From assembly GCA_038241255.1 (NCBI GenBank), contig JBBRFW010000029.1, forward strand, positions 1-38,071: 38,071 bases of DNA, in the 5' to 3' direction. The stretch comes from Schlegelella_A sp038241255 (GTDB lineage: Bacteria; Pseudomonadota; Gammaproteobacteria; Burkholderiales; Burkholderiaceae_C). The translations under genes and the position numbers were made by a program. The notes beneath the pieces are model-generated. The model worked only from the letters and a program-made list of their open reading frames with translations. It was not told the origin of the DNA and searched no databases. Below are positions 25,517 to 33,315 of this stretch, piece by piece; the stretch's first letter is position 1, and each line of letters starts with the position of its first letter.

Positions 25517-25588
25517 CGAATTCGGCGGCCGCGAGGCCTCCGGGTCCAGCCAGGCGGGCGGCCGGCGGCGAACGCGTCGCCAAGTCGA

Positions 25589-26452
25589 TCAGCCGAGTCC
25601 GAGCAGGCGCATCGCGTTCTGCTTGAGGATCAGGGGCTTGACCTCTTCCTTGAAGCCGGCTTCCTCGAAATCCTTGAGCCACCGGTCGGGCGTGAGCAGC
25701 GGGAAGTCGCTGCCGAAGAGGATGCGGTCCTTGAGCAGCGTGTTGGCGTACTGCACGAGTTGGGGTGGGAAGTACTTTGGGCTCCAGCCTGAGAGGTCGA
25801 TCCAGATGTTGGGCTTGTGCATGGCGAGCGAGATTGCCTCGTCCTGCCACGGCCACGACGGATGGGCCACGACGATCTGCATGTCGGGGAAGGCGATCGC
25901 GACGTCCTCAAGCAGCATCGGGTTCGAGTTCTGCAGTCGCAACCCGCCGCCGCAGCGCATGCCCGAGCCGATCCCCGAGTGACCGCTGTGGAAGACCGCG
26001 GGCAGCTTGTGCTCGGCGATCACCTCGTAGATCGGCCAGGCCATGGTGTCGGTGACGTCGAAGCCCTGCACGGTCGGGTGGAACTTGAAGCCCTTGACGC
26101 CGTACTCCTCGACCAGCCTTCTCGCCTCGCGCCCGCCCATCTTTCCCTTGTGCGGATCGATCGAGCCGAAGGCGATCATGATGTCCGGGTTGGCCTGCGC
26201 CGCCTCCGCGATCTCTTCGTTGGGAATACGCCGCCGTCCCATCTGCGTCTCGGCGTCGACGGTGAAGTTGACGAAGCCGATCTTCTTCTCGCGGTAGAAG
26301 TCGATCGTCTCCTGCATCGTCGGGCGTTTCGACGAGCGGAAGTACTTGTCGGCGGCGCGGTCGTACTCCTCGCCGTAGTTGTCGAACGGGTTGCGGCATG
26401 ACACCTCGAGATGGGTGTGGGTGTCGATGGCAATCAGGTCGGCGGTGTTCAT
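25589..26452 (-). CDS. Amidohydrolase-2 family metal-dependent hydrolase or decarboxylase
   Basis: 287 residues from the ATG at 26452. TIM-barrel amidohydrolase of the ACMSD/4-oxalomesaconate-hydratase-like group: HxH metal ligands His12 and His14 (DTHTHLE), His155 (FHSGHSG), His197 (VVAHPSWP) and Asp249 (LFGSDFP). Cytosolic. Enzymes of this group decarboxylate or hydrolyse aromatic acids and ring-cleavage products, but the exact substrate cannot be read from sequence. It is third in the leftward arm of the hydroxycinnamate island, 94 nt after marR, so a role in a later aromatic step is inferred. It converges on the BON lipoprotein gene. Confidence 0.87.
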   Translation of the reverse strand: MNTADLIAIDTHTHLEVSCRNPFDNYGEEYDRAADKYFRSSKRPTMQETIDFYREKKIGFVNFTVDAETQMGRRRIPNEEIAEAAQANPDIMIAFGSIDPHKGKMGGREARRLVEEYGVKGFKFHPTVQGFDVTDTMAWPIYEVIAEHKLPAVFHSGHSGIGSGMRCGGGLRLQNSNPMLLEDVAIAFPDMQIVVAHPSWPWQDEAISLAMHKPNIWIDLSGWSPKYFPPQLVQYANTLLKDRILFGSDFPLLTPDRWLKDFEEAGFKEEVKPLILKQNAMRLLGLG

Positions 26453-26546
26453 AGAGTGTCCTGAAACGTGCTGCGCGGGCGACGTGCGGTCGGCGCGGCA
26501 GAGTGAGACAAACAGTGTGCGCGAGTTCGCCGGATGCAACACGCGT

Positions 26547-27029
26547 TTAGAGGCGCCGGTGCACCGAGACTTTCTCGAGCAGCTGGAACAGCAGCGTTCG
26601 CTCGATTTCGGTGAGATGCCCGAGCAACTCCTTCTCCATGTTGTCGGCGATGCGATCGGCCTTGCGCACCATCGCCGCACCCTTGCGGGTGAGGGCGATG
26701 TATTGCTTGCGGCGATCGTCTTCGCTCCGCGTGCGCGTGATCAGCTCGCGCTCCTCGAGCTTGTCGCAGACCAGCGTCAGGCGCGGCGCCGCGACATCGA
26801 GCGCCAGCGACATCTGGCGTTGCGTGACGCCCGGGTTGGCGGCGACGAGCATCAGGATCGTGAAGTCGAGGCGGCGCAGTTGGAAGGGCTCACCAATGTG
26901 CTTCTTAAAGATCCTGAAGCTCGGGATCGCTGCCTGGGCCAGGTTGTAGCCGAGCAGCTTCTGCATGCGGCCGTGGTCGAGGTGCCCGGGCAGAGCCCCC
27001 TCGTGCCGAGGCGGGCTCGTCCTCGTCAC
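26547..27029 (-). CDS. MarR-family transcriptional regulator
   Basis: 160 residues from a GTG at 27029 that overlaps the esterase stop by 4 nt (GTGA); an ATG at residue 22 (MQKLLGYN) is the alternative. Winged helix-turn-helix: FTILMLVAANPGVTQRQMSLALDVAAPRLTLVCDKLEERELITRTRSEDDRRKQYIALTRKG covers recognition helix and wing (about residues 55-117). MarR proteins repress as dimers and usually release DNA on binding aromatic acids or CoA thioesters; relatives FerC, HcaR and CouR control hydroxycinnamate genes. The likely target is the palindrome at 28800-28823. Because it is translationally coupled to a broken gene, its expression may be reduced. Confidence 0.92.
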   Translation of the reverse strand: MTRTSPPRHEGALPGHLDHGRMQKLLGYNLAQAAIPSFRIFKKHIGEPFQLRRLDFTILMLVAANPGVTQRQMSLALDVAAPRLTLVCDKLEERELITRTRSEDDRRKQYIALTRKGAAMVRKADRIADNMEKELLGHLTEIERTLLFQLLEKVSVHRRL

Positions 27030-28728
27030 TGAAAGGTGAAGCTGCTCGCCAGGTCGAGGCTGCCGCTGCCGTTGTAGTGGGCCACGTTGGGGTACGAGCA
27101 GAGCGGACGCTTGCGCGTCGCCGACCAGGCCGCGCGCATGTCAGGGTTCGGGCCTGCTGGGTTGCTTGCGCCACGCGCGCTGGCCATGACACTGCCTGGT
27201 GCCTGCCCGCGCTCCACCCAGTTGACCAGCGGCGTGAGCATGTCGAACTGGTCGGTGGCCAGGCCGCCGCCGCAGTGGTTCATGCCGGGAACGTGGTAGA
27301 GGCGGGCGAAGACGGAGGCATCGCCGGCGTTGCTGGCGCGCAAGCCCTCGTAGAACGCGACGCTGTCGTCGCTCGAGAAGATCGGGTCGCTGGTGCCGTG
27401 ATAGATGATGAGCTTAGCACCGTGCGCTCCCAACGCCGAGAGATCGGTGGGATGGGGCGGATCATGAACGAAAGCGAGTTCTCGGTGTACGTCCCGTTCG
27501 TGGCATGGATATTGGCGACAGCGTGTCGAAATTGCTCTTCGCCTCGAAGGTCGGCCCGTCGAAGGTCGCTGGGTTTGCCGAGGCACCGGCCAGCTGAAGG
27601 CGACGGCCCCTGAATCGAGGATGGCCGGAACGGTGAATTTCCAGAACGACCAGCCGCCGGTTGCCAGGCCGGCGTCGTACGGCCAGCTCGAGTAGATCTT
27701 GGCGCCGTTGCTTGTCGTCGCTTCGGAGAACACTTGGCGATGCCGGTCTTCTGCAACGTGCTCAGGCAGGTGCCGTCCCGTGCGCCGGTGCACGTCGGCA
27801 CGTCGCGGTTGAGATCGAACCGCGACCTGGCACGTCCTTGGTGTCCTGGATGAGGCCGTCGGTGGCGCCGTCGAGCGCGTCGCATTTGGCCGCCACGGCG
27901 TTCGAGACGAGCTGGCGCTCGGCTGTCGTGAAGCCCGTCGATGCGTTGCCCGGCTTCGACGTCAGGCTCAGGTAGGTCTGAAAGCCGGCGATGTTCGCGG
28001 TGGCGGCGAGCGGCAGGCGGCAGCCTGGGTCGCCGGCGGCGAAGCCGTCGTATAGATCCGCGTAGCGCGCGCCGCGACGAGGGTGGGGCGTCCGCCGTTG
28101 GAGCAGCCGCCGAAATACGAACGATCGGGGCCCTTGCCGTAGGCGGTTTGGATGACCGATTTGGCCATCGGCGTCAGCTTGGCGACGGCCTGCTAGCCAT
28201 AGTCGAGGCGGGCCTGCGGGTCGACGCCGAAAGTCGAGTTCTGCGCCGCGCTGTGACCGGCGTCCGAGCTGATACGGCGAAGCCCTGGGCGAGCGGGCTC
28301 GTCGTCGGCCCGCCGCCGAAGCCGGCGTTGGCGGTGACGACGCTGCCGTCGGTTCCGCCATTGGCCTGGTAGAAGAACCGGCCGTTCCAGCTGTAGGGCA
28401 GGCGCATCTCGAAGCCGATGGCGTAGCTCTTGGCGTCGACGACGCTGACGCGATCGAACATGCGGCCGGTCAGCAGGCAGTGCGCCGGCACTGCGTTGCC
28501 GGCAATCGTCAGCGCACCCGTGGCGACTGCGCTGGCCGCCGTGAAAGTGGTGTTCGCGAACGCGGCGGGTGTCGTGAGATCGGTGCACGACGTCACGGTC
28601 GCGACGGTGGCTACGGCCAGCTGCGGCAGCGCATTGCTGCCGTTGTCGTCATTGCCGCCGCAGGCGGCGAGGGCGGCGGCCAGGCCGAGCGTGAGCGTCG
28701 CGGAAATCCGGTGCATCGGGAATGTCAT
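27026..28728 (-). pseudogene. Tannase/feruloyl-esterase family lipoprotein, multiply frameshifted
   Basis: The ATG at 28728 (AGGAG upstream) starts a lipoprotein signal ending LAAC, then about 150 clean codons (GRFFYQANGGTDGSVVTANA). A shift near 28275 gives SSDAGHSAAQNSTFGVDPQARLDYG, cut by a TAG near 28195. Then comes AYGKGPDRSYFGGCSNGGRPT with the nucleophile motif GCSNGG. A shift near 28075 gives YDGFAAGDPGCRLPLAA. A shift near 27860 gives DVPTCTGARDGTCL. Near 27730 comes AKIYSSWPYDAGLATGG. A double shift around 27440-27590 precedes YHGTSDPIFSSDD (Asp) and VPGMNHCGGGLATDQ (His). The catalytic triad codons survive but no frame is continuous. The family hydrolyses feruloyl, galloyl or chlorogenate-type esters. 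Confidence 0.93.
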
Positions 28729-28799
28729 TGCGTGTCTCCTCGGGTAGCCGACCCCGGAGCTTGGTGGCGCCCCTGCTTGCGCAATATAGTTTCGAGTGT

Positions 28800-28823
28800 T
28801 AACATTTATATTTATTAATGTTA
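28800..28823. promoter_or_regulatory. Candidate MarR operator in the divergent promoter gap
   Basis: Perfect inverted repeat TAACATT (28800-28806) / AATGTTA (28817-28823) around a 10-nt A/T-only spacer, in the only markedly AT-rich patch noticed. It lies between the leftward esterase-marR-amidohydrolase arm and the rightward crotonase-fcs-transporter arm. A leftward -10-like TATATT is at 28788-28783, and a rightward TATATT (28807-28812) sits inside the spacer. The pentamer TGTTA also repeats directly at 28797 and 28819, 22 nt apart. Repeat seen directly; MarR binding inferred. Confidence 0.65.
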
Positions 28824-28934
28824 CTAACGCCGTGGCTTGCTCCGCTGCGCCCTGCGCCAGTGCTGTCGACGCACCGGCCGGCCCGAAGGGAAGTCCCTAG
28901 GCGATGGCGCGGCTGCCTTCAATACGATCGACCG

Positions 28935-29756
28935 ATGACCACTGCCGACCCGCATGACGGCGCTGCGCCGTCCTCCTCGCTTCGTTCTCTCGATCTGCTG
29001 CGGATCGAGTCACGCGGGCCCGTGCTGCACGTGCGCCTCAACCGGCCCGAGAAGCGCAACGCCGTGAGCGATGCGCTCGTCGCCCAGCTGCACACCGCCT
29101 TCGTCAACTTGCCGGAGGAGACGCGTGCCGTGGTCGTGAGCGGCGAAGGCAGCCATTTCTGCGCCGGCCTCGATCTCGCGGAGGTGACGGAGCGCAGCGT
29201 CGCCGACGGCATCCTCCATTCGCGCTCCTGGCATGCCGCGTTCGAGCAGATCCAGTTCGGCCGCGTCCCCGTCGTGGCGGTGCTGCACGGCGCGGTCGTC
29301 GGCGGCGGCCTGGAGCTCGCCGCCGCGTGCCACGTCCGCGTCGCCGAGGAAAGCGCCTTCTACGGCCTGCCTGAAGGCCAGCGCGGCCTTTTCGTCGGCG
29401 GCGGCGGCTCGGCGCGGGTGCCGCGCCTGATCGGCGTCGCCAGAATGACCGACATGATGCTCACCGGCCGCGTTTATGACGCGCGCGAGGGCCTGGCGAT
29501 CGGCCTCTCGCAGTACGTCGTCGCGCCGGGTCAGGGTCTCGCCAAGGCGTTCGAGCTCGCCGCGCGCATCGCCGCCAATGCGCCACTCTCGAACTTCGCC
29601 GTCGTGCAGGCGCTGCCGCGGATCGCCGACATGGCGCAGAACGAGGGCTTGTTCGTCGAATCGCTGATGGCGGCGATCGCTTCCGGCGACGACGCCGCTA
29701 AGCTGCGTGTCCGCGCCTTTCTCGAAGGCCGGGCGGCCAAGGTGGGCAAGGCGTGA
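28935..29756 (+). CDS. Crotonase-family enoyl-CoA hydratase/lyase of the hydroxycinnamate island
   Basis: 273 residues from the ATG at 28935. Crotonase fold: VRLNRPEKRNAVSD (35-46), oxyanion-hole segments HFCAGLD (74-80) and GGG at 123-125. Two acidic residues sit at the usual catalytic positions: Glu127 in GGGLELAA and Glu147 in LPEGQRG. It differs from Pseudomonas-type feruloyl-CoA hydratase-lyase (Ech), so hydration followed by either chain cleavage or beta-oxidation remains open. Its stop overlaps the feruloyl-CoA synthase GTG by 4 nt (GTGA), so the two are coupled. Its substrate is probably a hydroxycinnamoyl-CoA. An upstream in-frame extension to 28818 runs into the operator and is unlikely. 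Confidence 0.88.
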   Translation: MTTADPHDGAAPSSSLRSLDLLRIESRGPVLHVRLNRPEKRNAVSDALVAQLHTAFVNLPEETRAVVVSGEGSHFCAGLDLAEVTERSVADGILHSRSWHAAFEQIQFGRVPVVAVLHGAVVGGGLELAAACHVRVAEESAFYGLPEGQRGLFVGGGGSARVPRLIGVARMTDMMLTGRVYDAREGLAIGLSQYVVAPGQGLAKAFELAARIAANAPLSNFAVVQALPRIADMAQNEGLFVESLMAAIASGDDAAKLRVRAFLEGRAAKVGKA

Positions 29757-31645
29757 GCCGAGCCGCCGCAGGCGGCGGTGAGGGGCCGCACATGCCGCGC
29801 TATCGGCCGCTGCCGCTCGGCGGCTCCCTCGAGGCCGAACTGACGCGGCGCGCCGACGGCGCGACACTGGTCATCTCGCGCGAGCCGCTGGCGCCGTACG
29901 CCGAGCGCCTCACCGACCGCCTGCTCGAGTGGGCGGCCCGCGACCCGCACCGCACGCTCGTCGCCAAGCGCGTCGACGGCGGCGACTGGCGCCGCGTGAG
30001 CTACGGCGAAGCGGTGCGGAGCGCGCGCGCGATCGCGCAATCGCTCCTCGATCACCAGCTCTCGGCCGAGCGGCCGGTCGCGATCCTGTCCGACAACGAC
30101 ATTGAGCACCTGCTGCTCGCGCTCGGCGCGATGATCGCCGGCGTCCCGTTCGCGCCGGTCTCGCCCGCGTACTCCCTGCTCTCGCAGGACCACGGCAAGC
30201 TGCGCCACATCCTCTGCGTGCTGACGCCGGGCCTGGTGTTCGCGAGCGGGCGGGCGTACGCGCGGGCGATCGACGCCGTCGTGCCGCGCGACACGCCCGT
30301 GGTCCTCGGCCACGGCGCGATCGAGGGCCGGCCGACCCTTTCGTTCGCCGGCCTGCTGGCAGCAACGCCGACCTCGGCCGTCGACAGCGCGCACGCTCGC
30401 GTCGGCCCCGACACGATCGCCAAGTTCCTGTTCACCTCGGGCTCGACCAAGCTGCCCAAGGGCGTCGTCAACACGCAGCGCATGCTGTGCGCGAACCAGC
30501 AGATGATCCGCCAGTGCTTTCCGGCCCTCGCCGAGGAGCCGCCGGTGCTGGTCGACTGGCTGCCCTGGAACCACACCTTCGGCGGCAACCACAACGTCGG
30601 CCTCGTGATCTACAACGGCGGCACGCTCTACATCGACGACGGCAAGCCGACGGCGGCGCTGATCGGCGAGACGCTGCGCAACCTGCGCGAGATCGCGCCG
30701 ACGATCTACTTCAACGTGCCTAAGGGCTTCGAGGAGATCGCCAACGCGCTCGAGGTCGACGCCGGTCTGCGCAAGACCTTCTTCAGCCGCGTGAAGATGT
30801 TCTTTTTCTCGGGCGCCGGCCTCGCCCAGCCGGTTTGGGACAAGCTGGACCGTCTCGCCGAGCAGGAGTGCGGCGAACGCATCCGCATGCTTACCGGTCT
30901 GGGCATGACCGAGACCTCGCCGTTCGCGATCTGCGCCAATGCGCACGAGGTGAAATCCGGCCACATCGGCCTGCCGGCGCCGGGCCTCGAGCTGAAGCTC
31001 GTGCCCGACGGGCCGGGGCCGGGCGCCAAGCAGGAGGTGCGCTACCGCGGCCCGAACGTCACGCCCGGCTACTGGCGCGCCCCCGAGCAGACCGCCGAAT
31101 GCTTCGACGCCGAAGGCTTCTATCGCAGCGGCGACGCCGCCAAGCCGATGGACCCGGCGCGCCCCGAGCTGGGCTTCGTCTTCGACGGGCGCATCGCCGA
31201 GGACTTCAAGCTCGCCACCGGCACCTTCGTCTCCGTCGGGCCGCTGCGCGCGAAGATCATCGCCGCGGGCGATCCGATCGTGCAGGACGTCGTCATCGCC
31301 GGCATGAACCGCAACGAGATCGGCATCCTCCTTTTCCCGCGCCTCGACGCCTGCCTCGCCATGGCCGGGCTGCCGGCGAACGCGTCCGCGCACATCGCCC
31401 TGGGCGATCCCGCAGTGCGCGCGTTCCTGCAGGACCTGGTCGACTCGCTTTACCTAAGCGGCACCGGCAGCGCGACGCGCGTGGCGCGCGCCCTCGTCCT
31501 CGCCGAGCCGCCGTCCATCGACCGCGGCGAGATCACCGACAAGGGCTCGATCAACCAGCGCGCCGTGCTGACGCACCGCGAGGCCGATGTCGAGCGCATG
31601 TACCTCGGCCGCGACCGCGATGTGATCGTGCCGCGCTCGCACTGA
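29753..31645 (+). CDS. fcs: Feruloyl-CoA synthase (acyl-adenylate-forming ligase)
   Basis: 630 residues, GTG start at 29753 overlapping the crotonase stop. ANL-superfamily ligase: AMP-binding motif FTSGSTKLPKGV (about 226-237), then DWLPWNHTFGGNHN, typical of feruloyl-CoA synthases. GLGMTETSP (about 383-391) and the C-terminal hinge FDGRIAEDFKLATG follow. It activates ferulate, coumarate or caffeate to the CoA thioester with ATP. The C-terminal lid ends with DKGSINQRAVL; the usual catalytic Lys of this lid is probably the Lys in ITDKGS. Length fits the family. Followed 10 nt later by the thioesterase. Substrate preference cannot be read directly. Confidence 0.93.
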   Translation: MSRAAAGGGEGPHMPRYRPLPLGGSLEAELTRRADGATLVISREPLAPYAERLTDRLLEWAARDPHRTLVAKRVDGGDWRRVSYGEAVRSARAIAQSLLDHQLSAERPVAILSDNDIEHLLLALGAMIAGVPFAPVSPAYSLLSQDHGKLRHILCVLTPGLVFASGRAYARAIDAVVPRDTPVVLGHGAIEGRPTLSFAGLLAATPTSAVDSAHARVGPDTIAKFLFTSGSTKLPKGVVNTQRMLCANQQMIRQCFPALAEEPPVLVDWLPWNHTFGGNHNVGLVIYNGGTLYIDDGKPTAALIGETLRNLREIAPTIYFNVPKGFEEIANALEVDAGLRKTFFSRVKMFFFSGAGLAQPVWDKLDRLAEQECGERIRMLTGLGMTETSPFAICANAHEVKSGHIGLPAPGLELKLVPDGPGPGAKQEVRYRGPNVTPGYWRAPEQTAECFDAEGFYRSGDAAKPMDPARPELGFVFDGRIAEDFKLATGTFVSVGPLRAKIIAAGDPIVQDVVIAGMNRNEIGILLFPRLDACLAMAGLPANASAHIALGDPAVRAFLQDLVDSLYLSGTGSATRVARALVLAEPPSIDRGEITDKGSINQRAVLTHREADVERMYLGRDRDVIVPRSH

Positions 31646-31655
31646 AGCCCGCGCC

Positions 31656-32075
31656 GTGGCCAAGACGACGCATCACCTCGTGACGGTCCAGTTCGGCGAC
31701 TGCGACCCGGTGGGAATTGTCTTTTATCCGAATTTCCAGCGCTGGATCGACGCCGCGTCGCTCTCGTTCTTCATGCAATGCGGCGTGCCGCCCTGGCGCG
31801 AGCTGGTGAAGACACGCGGCATCGTCGGCACGCCGTTGCTCGAAATCTCGACCCGCTTCGTGACCGCGGCGACTTACGCCGAGGAGCTCTCGATTGCGAC
31901 CCACGTCGAGGAGTGGCGTGCCAAGGTGTTCGTGCAGCACCACCGCGTCACGCGTGGCGAGACGCTCATCTGCGAGGGCCGCGAGACGCGCGCCTTCGTG
32001 CGCCGTGACGCCAATAACCCCGATCGCCTGCGCGCGATTCCGATTCCCGAAGACATTCGCGCGCTCTGCGAATGA
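31656..32075 (+). CDS. 4-hydroxybenzoyl-CoA-thioesterase-type acyl-CoA thioesterase
   Basis: 139 residues, GTG start at 31656. Hotdog-fold thioesterase with FGDCDPVGIVFYPNF, in which Asp17 is at the catalytic position of Pseudomonas-type 4HBT enzymes. ALC at the very end and VQHHRVTRGETLICEG in the beta-sheet also fit. It would release free aromatic or acyl acid from CoA, either completing a beta-oxidation-style route to 4-hydroxybenzoate or vanillate, or recycling CoA when thioesters pile up. Third gene of the rightward operon, 34 nt before the binding-protein gene. Confidence 0.9.
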   Translation: MAKTTHHLVTVQFGDCDPVGIVFYPNFQRWIDAASLSFFMQCGVPPWRELVKTRGIVGTPLLEISTRFVTAATYAEELSIATHVEEWRAKVFVQHHRVTRGETLICEGRETRAFVRRDANNPDRLRAIPIPEDIRALCE

Positions 32076-32109
32076 AGAGCCTTTCACCAGATCACCAGGA
32101 GACATCCCG

Positions 32110-33255
32110 ATGAAGAACACCCGCCTGCTCGCGGCCGCCGTCACGGCGCTCGGCGCGCTGACTGCCCTGCCGGCGCTCGCCGACCTCACCATCGGCGTCA
32201 GCATCTCGCTCACCGGCCCGACCTCGGCGCTCGGCATCCCGACCCAGAAGGGCATCGCCCTGTGGCCGAAAGAGATCGGCGGCGAGAGGCTCAACGTGAT
32301 CATGCTTGACGATGCGACCGACCCGACGAAGGGCGTGCAGAACACGCGCAAGCTGATCACCGAGGACAAGGTCGACGTCGTCGTAGGCTCGGTGACGACG
32401 CCGGTCGCGATCGCGATGGCCGACGTATGCGCCGAAGGCAGGACGGTGCAGCTCATGCTGTCGCCGGCGAACCTTCCGGAAGGAAAGGGCGGGTGGTCGT
32501 TTCGCATGCCGCAGTCGACTGCGGTGATGGCGATCCCGATCATCGAGCAGTGGAGGAAGCTCGGCGTCAAGACCTACGGCGTCCTCGGCTATTCCGACGG
32601 CTACGGCGAGGCGTGGCTGACCGACATCAAGCCGCTAGCGGAAAAGGCCGGCATCAAGCTCGTCGATGTCGAGCGCTTCGCTCGTTCCGACACGGCCGTC
32701 ACAGGCCAGGCGCTCAAGCTCGTGTCGGCCAACCCCGATGCGATCCTCGTCGTCGCTTCGGGCAGCGGCGCGGCGATGCCGCATCGCGGCCTGGTCGAAC
32801 GCGGCTACGCCAGGGGCAAGATTTACCAGACCCACGGCGCGGCGACGATGGACCTGATCCGCGTTGGCGGTGCGGACGTCGATGGATCCTTCGTCTCGTC
32901 GGGTCCGGCCGTGGTCGCCGAGAAGCTGCCCGACACGAACGCGAGCAAGGCGCTCGGCGTCGCCTTCAAGAACCAATTTGAGGCGGCCAACGGCAAGGGC
33001 TCGGCAAACCAGTTCGCGGCGCACGCGTACGACGTCGTCATCGTCCTGCAGAAGGCGGTGCCGCTCGCGCTCAAGAAGGGCAAGCCGGGAACGCCGGAGT
33101 TCCGCACCGCCTTGAAGGACGCCTTCGAGACCATGGGCCGCACGCCGGTCTCGCAGGGCGTCCTCAACTGGACCGCTGCCGATCACTTCGGCTACACGCC
33201 CGAGACCGGCGTGCTGCTCAAGGTCGCCAACGGCGACTGGCAAGTCGTGCACTGA
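32110..33255 (+). CDS. ABC transporter substrate-binding protein (branched-chain/aromatic type)
   Basis: 381 residues from the ATG at 32110 with AGGAG upstream. Signal peptide ending in LPALA (about residue 24), then DLTIGVSISLTGPTSALGIP, the usual mature start of LivJ/LivK-type type I periplasmic binding proteins. VDVVVGSVTTPVAIAMADV and YGVLGYSDGYGEAW are also typical. It is periplasmic and feeds the permeases that follow. Genes of this subtype beside feruloyl-CoA synthase, such as CouP of Rhodopseudomonas palustris, bind aromatic acids, so hydroxycinnamate is a better guess than amino acids. This is inferred from context. Confidence 0.92.
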   Translation: MKNTRLLAAAVTALGALTALPALADLTIGVSISLTGPTSALGIPTQKGIALWPKEIGGERLNVIMLDDATDPTKGVQNTRKLITEDKVDVVVGSVTTPVAIAMADVCAEGRTVQLMLSPANLPEGKGGWSFRMPQSTAVMAIPIIEQWRKLGVKTYGVLGYSDGYGEAWLTDIKPLAEKAGIKLVDVERFARSDTAVTGQALKLVSANPDAILVVASGSGAAMPHRGLVERGYARGKIYQTHGAATMDLIRVGGADVDGSFVSSGPAVVAEKLPDTNASKALGVAFKNQFEAANGKGSANQFAAHAYDVVIVLQKAVPLALKKGKPGTPEFRTALKDAFETMGRTPVSQGVLNWTAADHFGYTPETGVLLKVANGDWQVVH

Positions 33256-33315
33256 GCCGACGGTTATCGTTGCGGGCGGCGCCGGGCGGTCTCCTTCGTC
33301 CGGCGCCGCGATCGC

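Noticed and set aside
28935..29756. Naming the crotonase as classical feruloyl-CoA hydratase-lyase (ech)
   Set aside because: Its sequence lacks the wording of Pseudomonas-type Ech (for example WCFGGGFSPLVACD), so only a family-level call is justified.
29531..31393. A 620-codon open frame antisense to feruloyl-CoA synthase
   Set aside because: Exactly overlaps an intact, motif-rich gene on the other strand; composition is typical of a GC-driven shadow.
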